From contig OY764195.2 of NCBI GenBank assembly GCA_963668245.2, forward strand, positions 1,426,001-1,490,000: 64,000 bases of DNA, given 5' to 3'. A model generated the notes under the pieces. That model saw nothing but the letters and a program-made list of their open reading frames with translations. It was not told where the DNA came from and did no database searches. Every line of letters starts with the position of its first letter. Positions within the stretch are counted from its first letter, which is position 1. Shown here in pieces: positions 34,862 to 43,682 of the stretch. The DNA is from Anoxybacterium sp963668245. Lineage in GTDB: Bacteria; Bacillota; Clostridia; Peptostreptococcales; Anaerovoracaceae. The position numbers and the translations under genes were made by a program.

Positions 34862-35593
34862 ATGGAATATAAAAAAATCGTAGAAGGAATATTTAGAGAA
34901 AGGCCCAATCGTTTTATTGCAAAAGTTGAAATCGATGGAAAGCTAGAAACGGTTCATGTGAAAAATACTGGGAGATGCAAAGAGCTTCTTTTTGATGGAG
35001 TAAAGGTTTTCTTAGAAGATCATGGACAAGAAAGAAAAAATAGAAAAACCAGATATTCGTTAGTCTCCTTGCAAAAAAGAGATGAATCCTTTGGAAATGG
35101 GTTCCGAATGATTAACCTAGATTCGTATGCCCCCAATATTGTAGTAGGAGAGGCCTTGAAAAATGGGTTGATTGCAATTCCTGATTTTGAAGCGGGAACC
35201 ATGCTGATTAAACCAGAAAAAACCTTTGGAAATTCACGCTTTGATTATTATTTGGATAACGGGTTGGGGAAAGAAGCATTCATTGAAGTGAAGGGTGTAA
35301 CACTTGAGATGGATGGCGTTGTTAAATTTCCCGATGCTCCGACGGAAAGAGGTGTTCGGCATATCAAAGGACTCTGCAAAGCAGCAGAAAATGGATTCGT
35401 GGCATACCTGATTTTTGTGATACAAATGAAAAATGTATCATGGTTTGAACCGAATGATGACACCCATCCTGAGTTTGGTAAAATCCTTAGAGAGGCGGAT
35501 AACAAAGGAGTTAGAATTCTCGCTTATGATTGTATTGTGAGCGCTACCTCTATGGTATTAGCGAATCAAGTTCCCATCCGTCTGAATCAATAA
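34862..35593 (+). CDS. sfsA: SfsA family DNA/RNA nuclease
   Basis: 243 residues. The OB-like N-terminal region with HVKNTGRCKELL and the nuclease core with FDYYLDN, AFIEVKGVTLE and FPDAPTERGVRH (PD-(D/E)XK type residues) identify SfsA, first described as a sugar fermentation stimulation protein. TAGGAG precedes the ATG. It stands alone between the ABC exporter and the dcw cluster. Confidence 0.92.
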   Translation: MEYKKIVEGIFRERPNRFIAKVEIDGKLETVHVKNTGRCKELLFDGVKVFLEDHGQERKNRKTRYSLVSLQKRDESFGNGFRMINLDSYAPNIVVGEALKNGLIAIPDFEAGTMLIKPEKTFGNSRFDYYLDNGLGKEAFIEVKGVTLEMDGVVKFPDAPTERGVRHIKGLCKAAENGFVAYLIFVIQMKNVSWFEPNDDTHPEFGKILREADNKGVRILAYDCIVSATSMVLANQVPIRLNQ

Positions 35594-35696
35594 GCATTGC
35601 ATTCTGTACAAGAATGAGTGGATACACATCATATAGTATATTTAGTTTTCTTCGAAATTCTTTGATGATACCATCAAGATATGATGGAAGAACCAT
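35550..35696 (-). CDS. Possible 48-residue small ORF antisense to the sfsA 3' end
   Basis: A minus-strand frame from ATG 35696 to TAG 35550 gives 48 residues starting MVLPSYLDGIIKEF with an amphipathic helix-like pattern and ending DSDGWELDSLIP. Most of it lies in the gap after sfsA and it overlaps the sfsA end by about 44 bp. There is no clear ribosome binding site (only CTGGA) and no recognised family. It may well be chance. Confidence 0.15.
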   Translation of the reverse strand: MVLPSYLDGIIKEFRRKLNILYDVYPLILVQNAMLIDSDGWELDSLIP

Positions 35697-35727
35697 AATT
35701 TCCAGTGAGAAAGCAGTGATTTTTTAC

Positions 35728-35768
35728 CACTGAAAAAACGCCAACATTTTGTTGGCGTTTTTTCAGTG
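35728..35768. terminator. Long perfect hairpin terminator upstream of mraZ
   Basis: An 18-bp perfect stem (35728-35745 and 35751-35768) around a 5-nt loop ATTTT. The GC-rich top (CGCCAAC/GTTGGCG) is flanked by A6 on the left and T6 on the right, so it can terminate transcription in both directions. It insulates sfsA from the dcw cluster. Confidence 0.85.
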
Positions 35769-35862
35769 CAACACAAGATATTGTATTTTACTATTTTATT
35801 ACAGTTATATAAGACATAAAAGTAATGAAAAGTCATGGTTTTTGATTCGTTTTTGTTTAGCA

Positions 35863-35918
35863 GTGGTTGAAAAGTGGAGTGAAGTGGAGTATAGTGGTGA
35901 TAAATAAAAATAGGGTGG
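35863..35918 (+). promoter_or_regulatory. MraZ-type operator: GTGG direct repeats
   Basis: GTGG occurs at 35863, 35874, 35884 and 35894, spaced 11, 10 and 10 bp, and once more at 35915. In Escherichia coli and Mycoplasma MraZ binds direct repeats of TGGG/GTGG-like cores with about one helical turn spacing upstream of its own gene. The repeats here cover the -35, spacer and -10 of the mraZ promoter, so autorepression is the likely role. Confidence 0.75.
35867..35895 (+). promoter_or_regulatory. Promoter of the dcw cluster (PmraZ)
   Basis: TTGAAA (35867-35872) and TATAGT (35890-35895) are spaced by 17 bp. The predicted transcription start is near 35902, about 28 nt before the mraZ GTG start. 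An upstream in-frame TTG at 35867 is the -35 box itself and so is excluded as a start. Confidence 0.75.
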
Positions 35919-35929
35919 GGAATCGTCAC

Positions 35930-36361
35930 GTGTTTATTGGTGAATATCAAAATTCCATAGACCAGAAGGGTAGAATCATTGTTCCTTCCAAATTTCGAGA
36001 TGAGCTTAGTAGCAAGTTTATCTTGACAAAAGGATTGGACAATTGTCTCTATATTTATCCCATGGAAGAGTGGAATAAGTTTCAAGATAAACTGGTAAAT
36101 CTCCCCGTAGCAAATAAAGATGCAAGAGCTTTTGTCAGATACTTTTTTTCTAGCGCGGTAGAATGCGAGGTAGATAAACAGGGGAGACTTACAATTCCAC
36201 AGAATCTGAGAGAGCATGCTAAAATTGACAAAGAACTTGTGACCATCGGAGTATTAAGTAAGATTGAAATTTGGAGCAAAAAGGAATGGGACGACTATAA
36301 CGAAGGAACCAATCTTGGGCCTGATGAAATCGCAGAAAAGATGGCTGAGTTTGGAATATAG
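35930..36361 (+). CDS. mraZ: Transcriptional regulator MraZ
   Basis: A 143-residue AbrB-like DNA-binding protein with the two SpoVT/AbrB half domains: FIGEYQNSIDQKGRIIVPSKFR and the matching DKQGRLTIPQNLR. MraZ controls its own dcw operon. The start is GTG 35930 (V-F-I-G-E-Y, matching the usual MFIGEY start) with GGTGGGG 9 nt upstream. The open frame extends to 35867 but crosses the promoter. First gene of the dcw cluster. Confidence 0.95.
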   Translation: MFIGEYQNSIDQKGRIIVPSKFRDELSSKFILTKGLDNCLYIYPMEEWNKFQDKLVNLPVANKDARAFVRYFFSSAVECEVDKQGRLTIPQNLREHAKIDKELVTIGVLSKIEIWSKKEWDDYNEGTNLGPDEIAEKMAEFGI

Positions 36362-36371
36362 GTAATAGGTG

Positions 36372-37310
36372 ATGGAATACAAACATACCTCGGTACTGTT
36401 CTTAGAAACAATAAAAAACTTAAATATTATTCCGAACGGAATATACGTAGATGGAACGCTTGGCGGCGGAGGACATGCATCTGGTATCTGTGAAAAATTA
36501 AATCATGAGGGTCTTTTTATAGGTATCGATCGTGATCAAGATGCAATTCGCGCCGCGAGTGAACGTTTAAAGGATTATCCGTGCAAAAAAATATTTGTTC
36601 AGAGTAATTACTCAAGCATTAAAGATGTTTTGAAAGAACTGGATATTGAATGCATCCATGGCGCTGTGCTGGACTTGGGAGTTTCCTCGTTTCAATTAGA
36701 TAATCATGAAAGAGGGTTTTCCTATATGCAGGAAGCTGCTTTGGATATGAGAATGAATGCAGATGATCCATTGACAGCTGAAGAAGTTGTCAATGAATAT
36801 GAACAAGATGAGCTGACAAATTTAATCCGAAAATATGGAGAAGAGCGATGGGCATCAAGAATCAGTGAGTTTATTGTAAAAGAAAGAAAAAAAGGGCCCA
36901 TTACAACGACAACCCAACTGGTCGACGTGATTAAAGCAGCAATACCTGCTTCTGCAAGAAGAGAAGGTCCCCATCCCGCAAAGAGAACTTTCCAAGCAAT
37001 TCGAATTGAAGTAAATGATGAATTGACGCAACTTGAACGGGCAGTAGATGAATTTATAGATGTTCTAAATCGCCAAGGAAGGTTGTGTATTATTACATTT
37101 CACTCTTTAGAAGATCGAATCGTAAAAGAGGCATTTAATAGAAGATTAAACCCGTGTACTTGTCCAAAGGAATTTCCAATTTGTACTTGTGGAAAAAAGA
37201 CTGATGTGAAGAAAATTATTGGAAAGCCAATCCTACCAAGTGAGCAGGAATTGGAAATGAACCCTAGAGCGCGCAGCGCAAAATTACGAGTGATTGAAAA
37301 GAAGAGGTAA
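36372..37310 (+). CDS. rsmH: 16S rRNA (cytosine-1402 N4) methyltransferase RsmH
   Basis: SAM-dependent methyltransferase that modifies C1402 in the decoding centre. N-terminal HTSVLFLETI, the SAM-binding VDGTLGGGGHASGI, GAVLDLGVSSFQLD and the C-terminal FHSLEDRIVKEAF blocks are diagnostic. 312 residues from ATG 36372; a GTG at 36369 is an alternative, three bases upstream. It follows mraZ by about 10 bp, the universal order of dcw clusters. Confidence 0.95.
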   Translation: MEYKHTSVLFLETIKNLNIIPNGIYVDGTLGGGGHASGICEKLNHEGLFIGIDRDQDAIRAASERLKDYPCKKIFVQSNYSSIKDVLKELDIECIHGAVLDLGVSSFQLDNHERGFSYMQEAALDMRMNADDPLTAEEVVNEYEQDELTNLIRKYGEERWASRISEFIVKERKKGPITTTTQLVDVIKAAIPASARREGPHPAKRTFQAIRIEVNDELTQLERAVDEFIDVLNRQGRLCIITFHSLEDRIVKEAFNRRLNPCTCPKEFPICTCGKKTDVKKIIGKPILPSEQELEMNPRARSAKLRVIEKKR

Positions 37311-37316
37311 AATCTT

Positions 37317-37760
37317 ATGATGGCAGCAGAGAAATGGTATGAATATCAAGATACATATAAGAGATATGGACTTGATATGAGACCAAAGACAATGAAAAAA
37401 GAAAAGGTAAGCTCTAAGAATAACAATCCGGTGATAAATTCTAAGGAAAAGTTTAAACTGCTGTGTCTAACGATTATTGCAGGCGTTTTATGCGTTGGAT
37501 TGATTTTATCAACGGCATACGCTGCAAATATTAAATATCATATTAATACAATGAACAGAGAAAACGAAGTGATTCAGGGCGAAATTGAAAACTTGAATGT
37601 CAAGATTGAAAGTGCCTCAAACATACAGATTATTGAAAATAGAGCCACCTTGGAACTTGGCATGGTGTATCCCGTCGCGGAACAATTGATTGTGGTAAAT
37701 CAAAACGAAGAAACTGTGAAAGACTTTGCTTCGTTAATCAAAGAACAGGTTTACAACTGA
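37317..37760 (+). CDS. ftsL: Cell division protein FtsL (septum formation initiator-like)
   Basis: 147 residues with a polar cytoplasmic N-terminus, one membrane helix (about residues 48-70, KLLCLTIIAGVLCVGLIL) and an extracytoplasmic coiled coil (INTMNRENEVIQGEIENLNVKI-like heptads). Sequence conservation in FtsL is low; the assignment rests on this topology and on position between rsmH and the transpeptidase. It forms a complex with FtsQ/DivIB in the divisome. Two hairpins with T tails follow it. Confidence 0.8.
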   Translation: MMAAEKWYEYQDTYKRYGLDMRPKTMKKEKVSSKNNNPVINSKEKFKLLCLTIIAGVLCVGLILSTAYAANIKYHINTMNRENEVIQGEIENLNVKIESASNIQIIENRATLELGMVYPVAEQLIVVNQNEETVKDFASLIKEQVYN

Positions 37761-37796
37761 TTTGATATTGATGATAAGAGACAGAATGAAATCATG

Positions 37797-37819
37797 AAGC
37801 CTCGCCAGGAGGCTTTTCT
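37797..37819 (+). terminator. Terminator-like hairpin 1 between ftsL and spoVD
   Basis: 7-bp stem AAGCCTC/GAGGCTT (37797-37803, 37809-37815) with loop GCCAG and a short T tail TTTTCT. It is inside the dcw cluster and may partly terminate the mraZ transcript. Confidence 0.55.
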
Positions 37820-37838
37820 AATTGCATATAGAAAAAAT

Positions 37839-37887
37839 AAGCCAGATAACTTAATGATGGATAAGTGGAAAATCTGGCTTTTGATTT
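37839..37887 (+). terminator. Terminator-like hairpin 2 between ftsL and spoVD
   Basis: 9-bp perfect stem AAGCCAGAT/ATCTGGCTT (37839-37847, 37872-37880) with a 24-nt loop, followed by TTGATTT. Lower confidence because of the long loop and interrupted T tract. Confidence 0.4.
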
Positions 37888-37925
37888 ATGAAGAATGAAA
37901 TACAACAGATAAATTAGGAGAGAAA

Positions 37926-39935
37926 ATGAGCAAAAAAATTGCATTGACATCAATGAAACAAAAAAAACGACTCATGTGGTTTTTTATTCTAGCCAGCCTA
38001 GCTTGTACTGTTTTGGCATTTCGTGTTGGATGGATCCAAGTCGTTACCAGTGAAAAATATTCAAAAATGGCGGTAGAACAACAAACAAGAGACATTCCTA
38101 TTCCAGCAAAACGAGGTGCGATTTATGATAGAAATGGAAAAGAACTTGCTATCAGTGCGGTGACAAATAGCATTTGGGTACGGCCAGGTATGATTAAAGA
38201 TGCAACTTCCGAAGAAAAATCCTTGGAAAATCAAGAAAAAACGGCAGAGACCTTAGCTGAAATTTTAAATCTAAACGAGGATGAAGTGCTGGATACGATT
38301 TGCCAAGATAGAGCACTAATCAAAGTGGCCAAATATGTGGATAAAGAGAAAGCAGATCAAATACGAGATGCTGGATTGAAAGGAATTGAAATCGTAGAAG
38401 ACGTAAAACGATATTATCCAATGGGTGCCTTTGCAGCCCAACTACTTGGAAGCGTTACGGATGACAATCGTGGACTTTCTGGACTAGAATTAAAATATGA
38501 TAAGTTTTTAAGCGGAATACCAGGACGGTGGATTAAAAATACAGATCGAGATGGAGATAGTCTTGCTTATGGCGTGGAAAAATATTATCAAGCAGAAGAT
38601 GGATTGGACTTGGTATTGACTCTTGATGAAGTGATTCAGCATTATGTGGAAAAAGCCTTGGACACGGTACAAGCAGATACTGGTGCGGACCGAGTTATGT
38701 GCATTGTGATGCAGCCAAAAACAGGAGATGTCTTGGCGATGGGAATGACACCTGATTTTGATCCAAATGATTCAAGAGTACCGCTTGTAAGTGGTGGAAA
38801 GGCCTATGTGGATAGTCTTTCCAATGAGGAGAAAATAGATTACTGGAATAAAATGTGGAGAAATCCCATGATTAGTGATACATATGAACCGGGATCAACT
38901 TTCAAACTACTTACTACCTCGATAGCTTTGGAGGAAGGGGTGACCTCACTAGATGATAAGTTTGTATGCACAGGATCTATTATGGTAGCAGGACAAAAGC
39001 TACGATGTTGGCGGTATTACAATCCACACGGGGAAGAAACCCTTGTGCAAGCAGTTGGAAATTCCTGTAATCCAGTCTTTGTTCAGTTAGCACAAAGAAT
39101 CGGGTATGAAAAGTATTTCGACTATATGGAATTATTTGGACTGAGAGATAGAACTGGGATTGATTATCCTGGTGAAGGGTATGCAATCATTCAGAATGAA
39201 GATACGGCTGGACCTGTGGGTTTAGCAACAATGTCTTATGGTCAAGGGATTGCTGTAACTCCGATTCAACTAATCACAGCAATATCTGCCATTGGAAACA
39301 ACGGGAAGTTAATGCAACCAAGACTAGTAAAGGAATTGGTAGATGGCGATGGAAAGGTTGTAAAAAGCTTTGATACAAAAGTAGTCCGTCAGGTTATTTC
39401 GGAAGAAACTGCCAAAGAAATGAATATTGTCATGGAGGCTGTTGTGGGAGAAGGCGGCGGTGCGGCTGCAAAGATTCCTGGATACCGAATTGGAGGCAAA
39501 ACTGGTACAGCAAATAAAGCTGTGAATGGCGGATACAGCGAGGAGACCTATTCATCTTTTATCGGCATGGCTCCAATGGAAGACCCACAAGTTGCAATAC
39601 TTCTTATTGTAGATAATCCAAAAGGTGTGAAATTTGGAAGTCAAACTGCAGCACCAGGGGTAAAATTAATCCTTGAAGACACACTTCGTTATCTGAACAT
39701 CCAACCTAATTATAGTGCGGAAGAAAAACAAGCAATGGAGAGTGAATTTACAATTGTACCTGATGTGACAGGACAAAGTTTTAGCGATGCAATAGGAATT
39801 TTAAGTGGAACATCTCTTACATATACTGTGTCACCCGCATTGATAGATGATCGGGACTTCGCAGTAATTGATCAATATCCGAAACCAGGAGAAAAAATGC
39901 AAAAAGGTGGGACAGTTTGTCTCTATAGAAATTAG
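37926..39935 (+). CDS. Class B penicillin-binding protein, SpoVD/FtsI type with PASTA domain
   Basis: 669 residues. One N-terminal membrane anchor (FFILASLACTVLAFRVGW), a PBP dimerisation domain, then the transpeptidase domain with Ser324 in GSTFK (SxxK), SxN-type motif and KTGT at 525-528, and one C-terminal PASTA domain (about 605-669). It cross-links septal or spore-cortex peptidoglycan on the outer face of the membrane. FtsI/PBP2B and SpoVD cannot be separated by sequence alone; as the only class B PBP in the cluster, a role in division is likely. ATG follows AGGAGAGAA. Confidence 0.92.
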   Translation: MSKKIALTSMKQKKRLMWFFILASLACTVLAFRVGWIQVVTSEKYSKMAVEQQTRDIPIPAKRGAIYDRNGKELAISAVTNSIWVRPGMIKDATSEEKSLENQEKTAETLAEILNLNEDEVLDTICQDRALIKVAKYVDKEKADQIRDAGLKGIEIVEDVKRYYPMGAFAAQLLGSVTDDNRGLSGLELKYDKFLSGIPGRWIKNTDRDGDSLAYGVEKYYQAEDGLDLVLTLDEVIQHYVEKALDTVQADTGADRVMCIVMQPKTGDVLAMGMTPDFDPNDSRVPLVSGGKAYVDSLSNEEKIDYWNKMWRNPMISDTYEPGSTFKLLTTSIALEEGVTSLDDKFVCTGSIMVAGQKLRCWRYYNPHGEETLVQAVGNSCNPVFVQLAQRIGYEKYFDYMELFGLRDRTGIDYPGEGYAIIQNEDTAGPVGLATMSYGQGIAVTPIQLITAISAIGNNGKLMQPRLVKELVDGDGKVVKSFDTKVVRQVISEETAKEMNIVMEAVVGEGGGAAAKIPGYRIGGKTGTANKAVNGGYSEETYSSFIGMAPMEDPQVAILLIVDNPKGVKFGSQTAAPGVKLILEDTLRYLNIQPNYSAEEKQAMESEFTIVPDVTGQSFSDAIGILSGTSLTYTVSPALIDDRDFAVIDQYPKPGEKMQKGGTVCLYRN

Positions 39936-39944
39936 GTGATTGGT

Positions 39945-41324
39945 ATGAAAAATCTAACAATAGAAGAAATATGTCAAGCAATGAATGGAACTTTGGTTTG
40001 CGGAGATTCAACTCTAAAGATAAAGAGGGTTTCGATTGATTCCAGAGAAGTTACAAGAGGAGAACTGTTCTTTGCTTTGATTGGCGAACAGCATGATGCG
40101 CATAAGTTTATTTCTGATGCCAAGTTAAATGGATGCGAAGCCTTTGTGGTTTCAAAGCAGGAGGGAATAGAGTTAGATGATACTGGGTGTTATATTCTTG
40201 TAGAAGATACAACAAAAGCATTGCAGGTTTTGGCTGCCTACTATCTCTCTTTGTTTCAGATGGTAAAAATAGGTGTGACAGGAAGCACCGGAAAGACTTC
40301 TACAAAAGAGATGGTCTATCAAGTATTTTCTCAGAAATATAAAACAGCTAGAAACCTTGGTAATTTTAACAATCACATTGGATTGCCACTAACGGTTTTA
40401 TCCATTGAAGAAGGAACCGAAGTTGGCGTTTTTGAGATGGGAATGAGCGAGTTTGAAGAGATCGATCTTCTTGCTAACATCGTTCGACCTGACGTTGGAA
40501 TCATAACGAATATTGGAATTTCGCATATTGAAAACCTAGGTAGTCGAGAAAACATTTTAAAGGCAAAACTTGAAATTACCAATTATTTTAATGAAAACAA
40601 CCTTTTGATCGCAAATGAGGATCAGGACTTTCTTTCAAAACAAGAAATTCAAGGAGATTATAAACTTGTAACTACTGGAGAAACAGGAAGAAGTCAGTTC
40701 ATCATATCAAGTATTGAGGATTATGGTGAAGATGGAATCTCCTTTATGATAGAGCACAGAGAAGAAATTCAGAAGATTACCCTTCCGATTCCCGGTAGGC
40801 ACAACGCATATAATGCAGCTTTGGCAGTAGCCGCCGGTGTTCAGTATGGCATATCGATGGCGCAGGCGGCAGAAGGCTTGAAGCAGTTGGAACTAACGGA
40901 TAAACGTTTGAATATAAAAGGAAAAAATGGGATGAAGGTGATTGACGATACATACAATGCTAGCCCCGATTCCATGAAAGCTGCGATTGATGTATTGATG
41001 GCTACCAAGGGATTTCGGAAAATAGCGATTCTAGCTGATATGTTTGAACTTGGGGTTGATTCAAATCTATTTCATCAGGAAGTAGGGCTGTATGCGGCAG
41101 AAAAAAATGTTGATTTGTTGATTGCAGTAGGAGAAAGTGGAAAATTCATTGCAGATGGAGCAAAAAAAATTCTGGGCGAAAATAAAATTATATACTATGA
41201 AACAAAGGAGTTGCTGATAAAGGATATTGGTAGTATGATATCATCTGGCGACGTGATACTACTAAAGGGCTCAAGAGGTATGGCAATGGATCAAGTTGTT
41301 AAAAAGATTATGGAGATGAATTGA
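39945..41324 (+). CDS. murF: UDP-N-acetylmuramoyl-tripeptide--D-alanyl-D-alanine ligase
   Basis: Adds D-Ala-D-Ala to the UDP-MurNAc tripeptide in the cytoplasm. Motifs: SIDSREVTRGELFFA near the N-terminus, ATP-binding GVTGSTGKTSTKEM, NFNNHIGLPLT and DDTYNASPDSMKAAI. ATG 39945 is preferred over the GTG at 39936 because AGGTG lies just upstream. The 459-residue length is typical. It ends where mraY begins. Confidence 0.95.
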   Translation: MKNLTIEEICQAMNGTLVCGDSTLKIKRVSIDSREVTRGELFFALIGEQHDAHKFISDAKLNGCEAFVVSKQEGIELDDTGCYILVEDTTKALQVLAAYYLSLFQMVKIGVTGSTGKTSTKEMVYQVFSQKYKTARNLGNFNNHIGLPLTVLSIEEGTEVGVFEMGMSEFEEIDLLANIVRPDVGIITNIGISHIENLGSRENILKAKLEITNYFNENNLLIANEDQDFLSKQEIQGDYKLVTTGETGRSQFIISSIEDYGEDGISFMIEHREEIQKITLPIPGRHNAYNAALAVAAGVQYGISMAQAAEGLKQLELTDKRLNIKGKNGMKVIDDTYNASPDSMKAAIDVLMATKGFRKIAILADMFELGVDSNLFHQEVGLYAAEKNVDLLIAVGESGKFIADGAKKILGENKIIYYETKELLIKDIGSMISSGDVILLKGSRGMAMDQVVKKIMEMN

Positions 41325-41326
41325 GC

Positions 41327-42292
41327 ATGGATTATTTACAGATTGGAATACCAGCAGTAATCGCATTTGTAATAACAGGTATTGGAACTCCTTTGCTGAT
41401 TCCGGTGTTGAGAAGAATCAAAGCCGGGCAGAGCATTCGTGAAGAAGGACCGAAATCACATCAATCCAAATCAGGTACACCGACAATGGGTGGGATTGCT
41501 ATGATGGTAGCAGTCGTGATGACTTGTTTGATTGCAGGTAGCCACACTAGAGATTTGTTCATTATTTTGGCTGCATTCGTAGCTTTTGGTATACTAGGAT
41601 TCCTAGACGATTTTGTAAAGGTTTCATTGAGACGTAATTTGGGGTTGACAGCAAAACAAAAGTTGGCCCTGCAAGTGCTGATTGCAGTTGGATTAGCGAT
41701 ATATCAATCAAAGACATCTGCTTTGGGAACGAACCTTCTACTCCCCTTTCTAAATATGAATTTAGATTTTGGCATTTGGTATGTTCCGTTTATAGCATTT
41801 GTAGTAGTTGCTATGGTAAATAGTGTGAATTTAACGGATGGATTAGATGGCTTGGCATCTGGAGTAACGTTCATTGTTGCCCTGTTTTTAGCCGTTATTG
41901 GAGCGTACTTTCAGTCCCCTTCTGGTTCACTGTTCTCTTCTGCCCTTGCGGGAGCCTGTTTCGGTTTTCTGATGTTTAATAAATATCCAGCAAAAGTCTT
42001 TATGGGAGACACTGGATCTCTTGCACTGGGTGGAGGACTGGCCGCAGCTGCAATTATGATGAATATGGTACTGATACTTCCTTTTGTTGGAGGAGTGTAT
42101 GTCGCAGAGGCGTTGTCTGTTATCCTTCAAGTAGGAAGCTACAAACTGAGGAAGAAAAGAATTTTTAAAATGGCGCCGCTCCATCATCATTTTGAATTAA
42201 GTGGTTGGAAAGAGACAAAAGTTGTCACAGTATTTTGGAGTGTCACATTTTTGTTATGTTTGATTAGTGCAATTAGTTTATTAAAAGTATAA
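41327..42292 (+). CDS. mraY: Phospho-N-acetylmuramoyl-pentapeptide transferase
   Basis: Polytopic enzyme that makes lipid I on the cytoplasmic side of the membrane. The family signatures are GTPTMGG, LDDFVKV with the catalytic aspartates, NLTDGLDGLASG, FMGDTGSLALG and the HHHFELSGW segment. About ten membrane helices. The start is uncertain between TTG 41321 (5 nt from GGAG) and ATG 41327; I list the ATG, giving 321 residues. It is placed between murF and murD as in most Firmicutes. Confidence 0.95.
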   Translation: MDYLQIGIPAVIAFVITGIGTPLLIPVLRRIKAGQSIREEGPKSHQSKSGTPTMGGIAMMVAVVMTCLIAGSHTRDLFIILAAFVAFGILGFLDDFVKVSLRRNLGLTAKQKLALQVLIAVGLAIYQSKTSALGTNLLLPFLNMNLDFGIWYVPFIAFVVVAMVNSVNLTDGLDGLASGVTFIVALFLAVIGAYFQSPSGSLFSSALAGACFGFLMFNKYPAKVFMGDTGSLALGGGLAAAAIMMNMVLILPFVGGVYVAEALSVILQVGSYKLRKKRIFKMAPLHHHFELSGWKETKVVTVFWSVTFLLCLISAISLLKV

Positions 42293-42317
42293 GGACTTGT
42301 GGAAAGAAGGGATAATC

Positions 42318-43682
42318 ATGAATCAGTTGGAAATGAAAAAGATTCTTGTTGTTGGAATGGGGAAGTCAGGCATTGCTGCGACCCAAGCGTTACTGAAAAT
42401 TGGCGCTGAAGTTTCTGTCTATGACCAGAAAGAAGAAGACCAGATTGATATACAGCTGATCCAGTTTTTACAGAATAAAAATGTGACTTGTTACTTTGGG
42501 GAAGAACCTAAGAATATTGGCCAGCTAGATATGGTAGTAATTAGCCCGGGTGTTCCACTGGATACTGGATTTGTGCAAAAAGCAAAAGAGGCTGGTGCAG
42601 AAATCATTGGTGAACTCGAGATTGCATACCGAGTTGGTAGGGGGAAATATGTTGCCATTACTGGAACCAACGGTAAGACTACAACGACTACACTTGTCGG
42701 TGAGATATATAAAAATGCAGGACGGCATACTCATGTGGTGGGCAATGTTGGTGTGGCAGTAATTTCCAAGGCATTGAGTGCCTCCGACGACGATTGGCTA
42801 GTAACAGAAACAAGCAGTTTTCAACTAGAGACCACGAGATATTTTAAACCAGAAGTTTCTGCGCTTTTGAATCTGACTCCAGACCATATGGATCGTCATA
42901 AAACCATGGAAAATTACGGCCAAGCCAAAGCAATGATTTTTCAAAACCAAGATGAAAAACAGTATTTTGTGGTAAATTATGATGATGAGGCATCCTATCA
43001 ATTGGCAAATCAGTCAAAAGCAAAAGTGGTTCCATTTAGCCGGAAAGAGGTGCTTCCATTTGGATGTTTTGTAATTGATGGTTGCATTGTTATCAAAAAT
43101 GAGGCTGGGGAATGCATCGATGTTTGTGAGGTGGAGGAACTGAAAATACCAGGACTTCATAATTTAGAAAATGCATTGGCTGCAGTAGCAGTAGGATACT
43201 TCGGAGGTATATCGCCAGAATCAATTAGAAAAACCTTAAAGGAATTCCAAGGAGTTGAACATCGTTTGGAATTTTCTGGTGAAGTGGATGGCGTTCGGTT
43301 TGTCAACGACTCAAAAGGAACGAATCCTGATGCATCCATTAAAGCAATTGAAGCAATGAAAGAAAACATCATTCTGATTGCTGGAGGGTATGATAAAGGA
43401 TCTGTATATGATGAATTTGTTAAAGCTTTTCCAGGGAGAGTAAAACACTTAATGTTACTTGGAAAAACAGGACCCAAAATCAAAGAAACAGCAGAACATT
43501 ATGGATTTACAAAAATTACTATGTGCAAGGATATGGATGAATGTGTGAAAAAGGGGTTTGGGCTTGCTGCTGCTGGGGATATTGTTCTTCTCTCTCCTGC
43601 CTGTGCCAGCTGGGATATGTACACATCATATGAACAGCGAGGAGAGCACTTTAAGAATTGTGTGAGGGATTTGGAGAGATAA
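42318..43682 (+). CDS. murD: UDP-N-acetylmuramoylalanine--D-glutamate ligase
   Basis: Adds D-glutamate to UDP-MurNAc-L-Ala. The N-terminal UDP-binding domain has VGMGKSGIAATQAL; ATP site GTNGKTTTTTL; central NLTPDHMDRH; C-terminal HRLEF and NDSKGTNPDASIKAI. ATG 42318 follows GAAGGG; the frame is open to 42297. 454 residues. The ftsW start directly follows its stop codon. Confidence 0.95.
   Translation: MNQLEMKKILVVGMGKSGIAATQALLKIGAEVSVYDQKEEDQIDIQLIQFLQNKNVTCYFGEEPKNIGQLDMVVISPGVPLDTGFVQKAKEAGAEIIGELEIAYRVGRGKYVAITGTNGKTTTTTLVGEIYKNAGRHTHVVGNVGVAVISKALSASDDDWLVTETSSFQLETTRYFKPEVSALLNLTPDHMDRHKTMENYGQAKAMIFQNQDEKQYFVVNYDDEASYQLANQSKAKVVPFSRKEVLPFGCFVIDGCIVIKNEAGECIDVCEVEELKIPGLHNLENALAAVAVGYFGGISPESIRKTLKEFQGVEHRLEFSGEVDGVRFVNDSKGTNPDASIKAIEAMKENIILIAGGYDKGSVYDEFVKAFPGRVKHLMLLGKTGPKIKETAEHYGFTKITMCKDMDECVKKGFGLAAAGDIVLLSPACASWDMYTSYEQRGEHFKNCVRDLER

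Larger units (their letters stand above)
35594..35929. other. Intergenic region between sfsA and mraZ
   Basis: 336 bp. From left to right: about 130 bp without recognised plus-strand content (a small antisense ORF is possible), a small inverted repeat CCATCA/TGATGG at 35671-35687, the long terminator at 35728-35768, about 90 bp of AT-rich sequence, then the mraZ promoter and GTGG repeats at 35863-35918. Confidence 0.6.

Noticed and set aside
35867..35929. Longer N-terminus for MraZ from TTG 35867
   Set aside because: That TTG is the -35 element and the segment holds the GTGG repeats; the family start is at FIGEY.
42550..42762. 70-codon plus-strand frame inside murD
   Set aside because: Alternative-frame shadow of the murD coding sequence.
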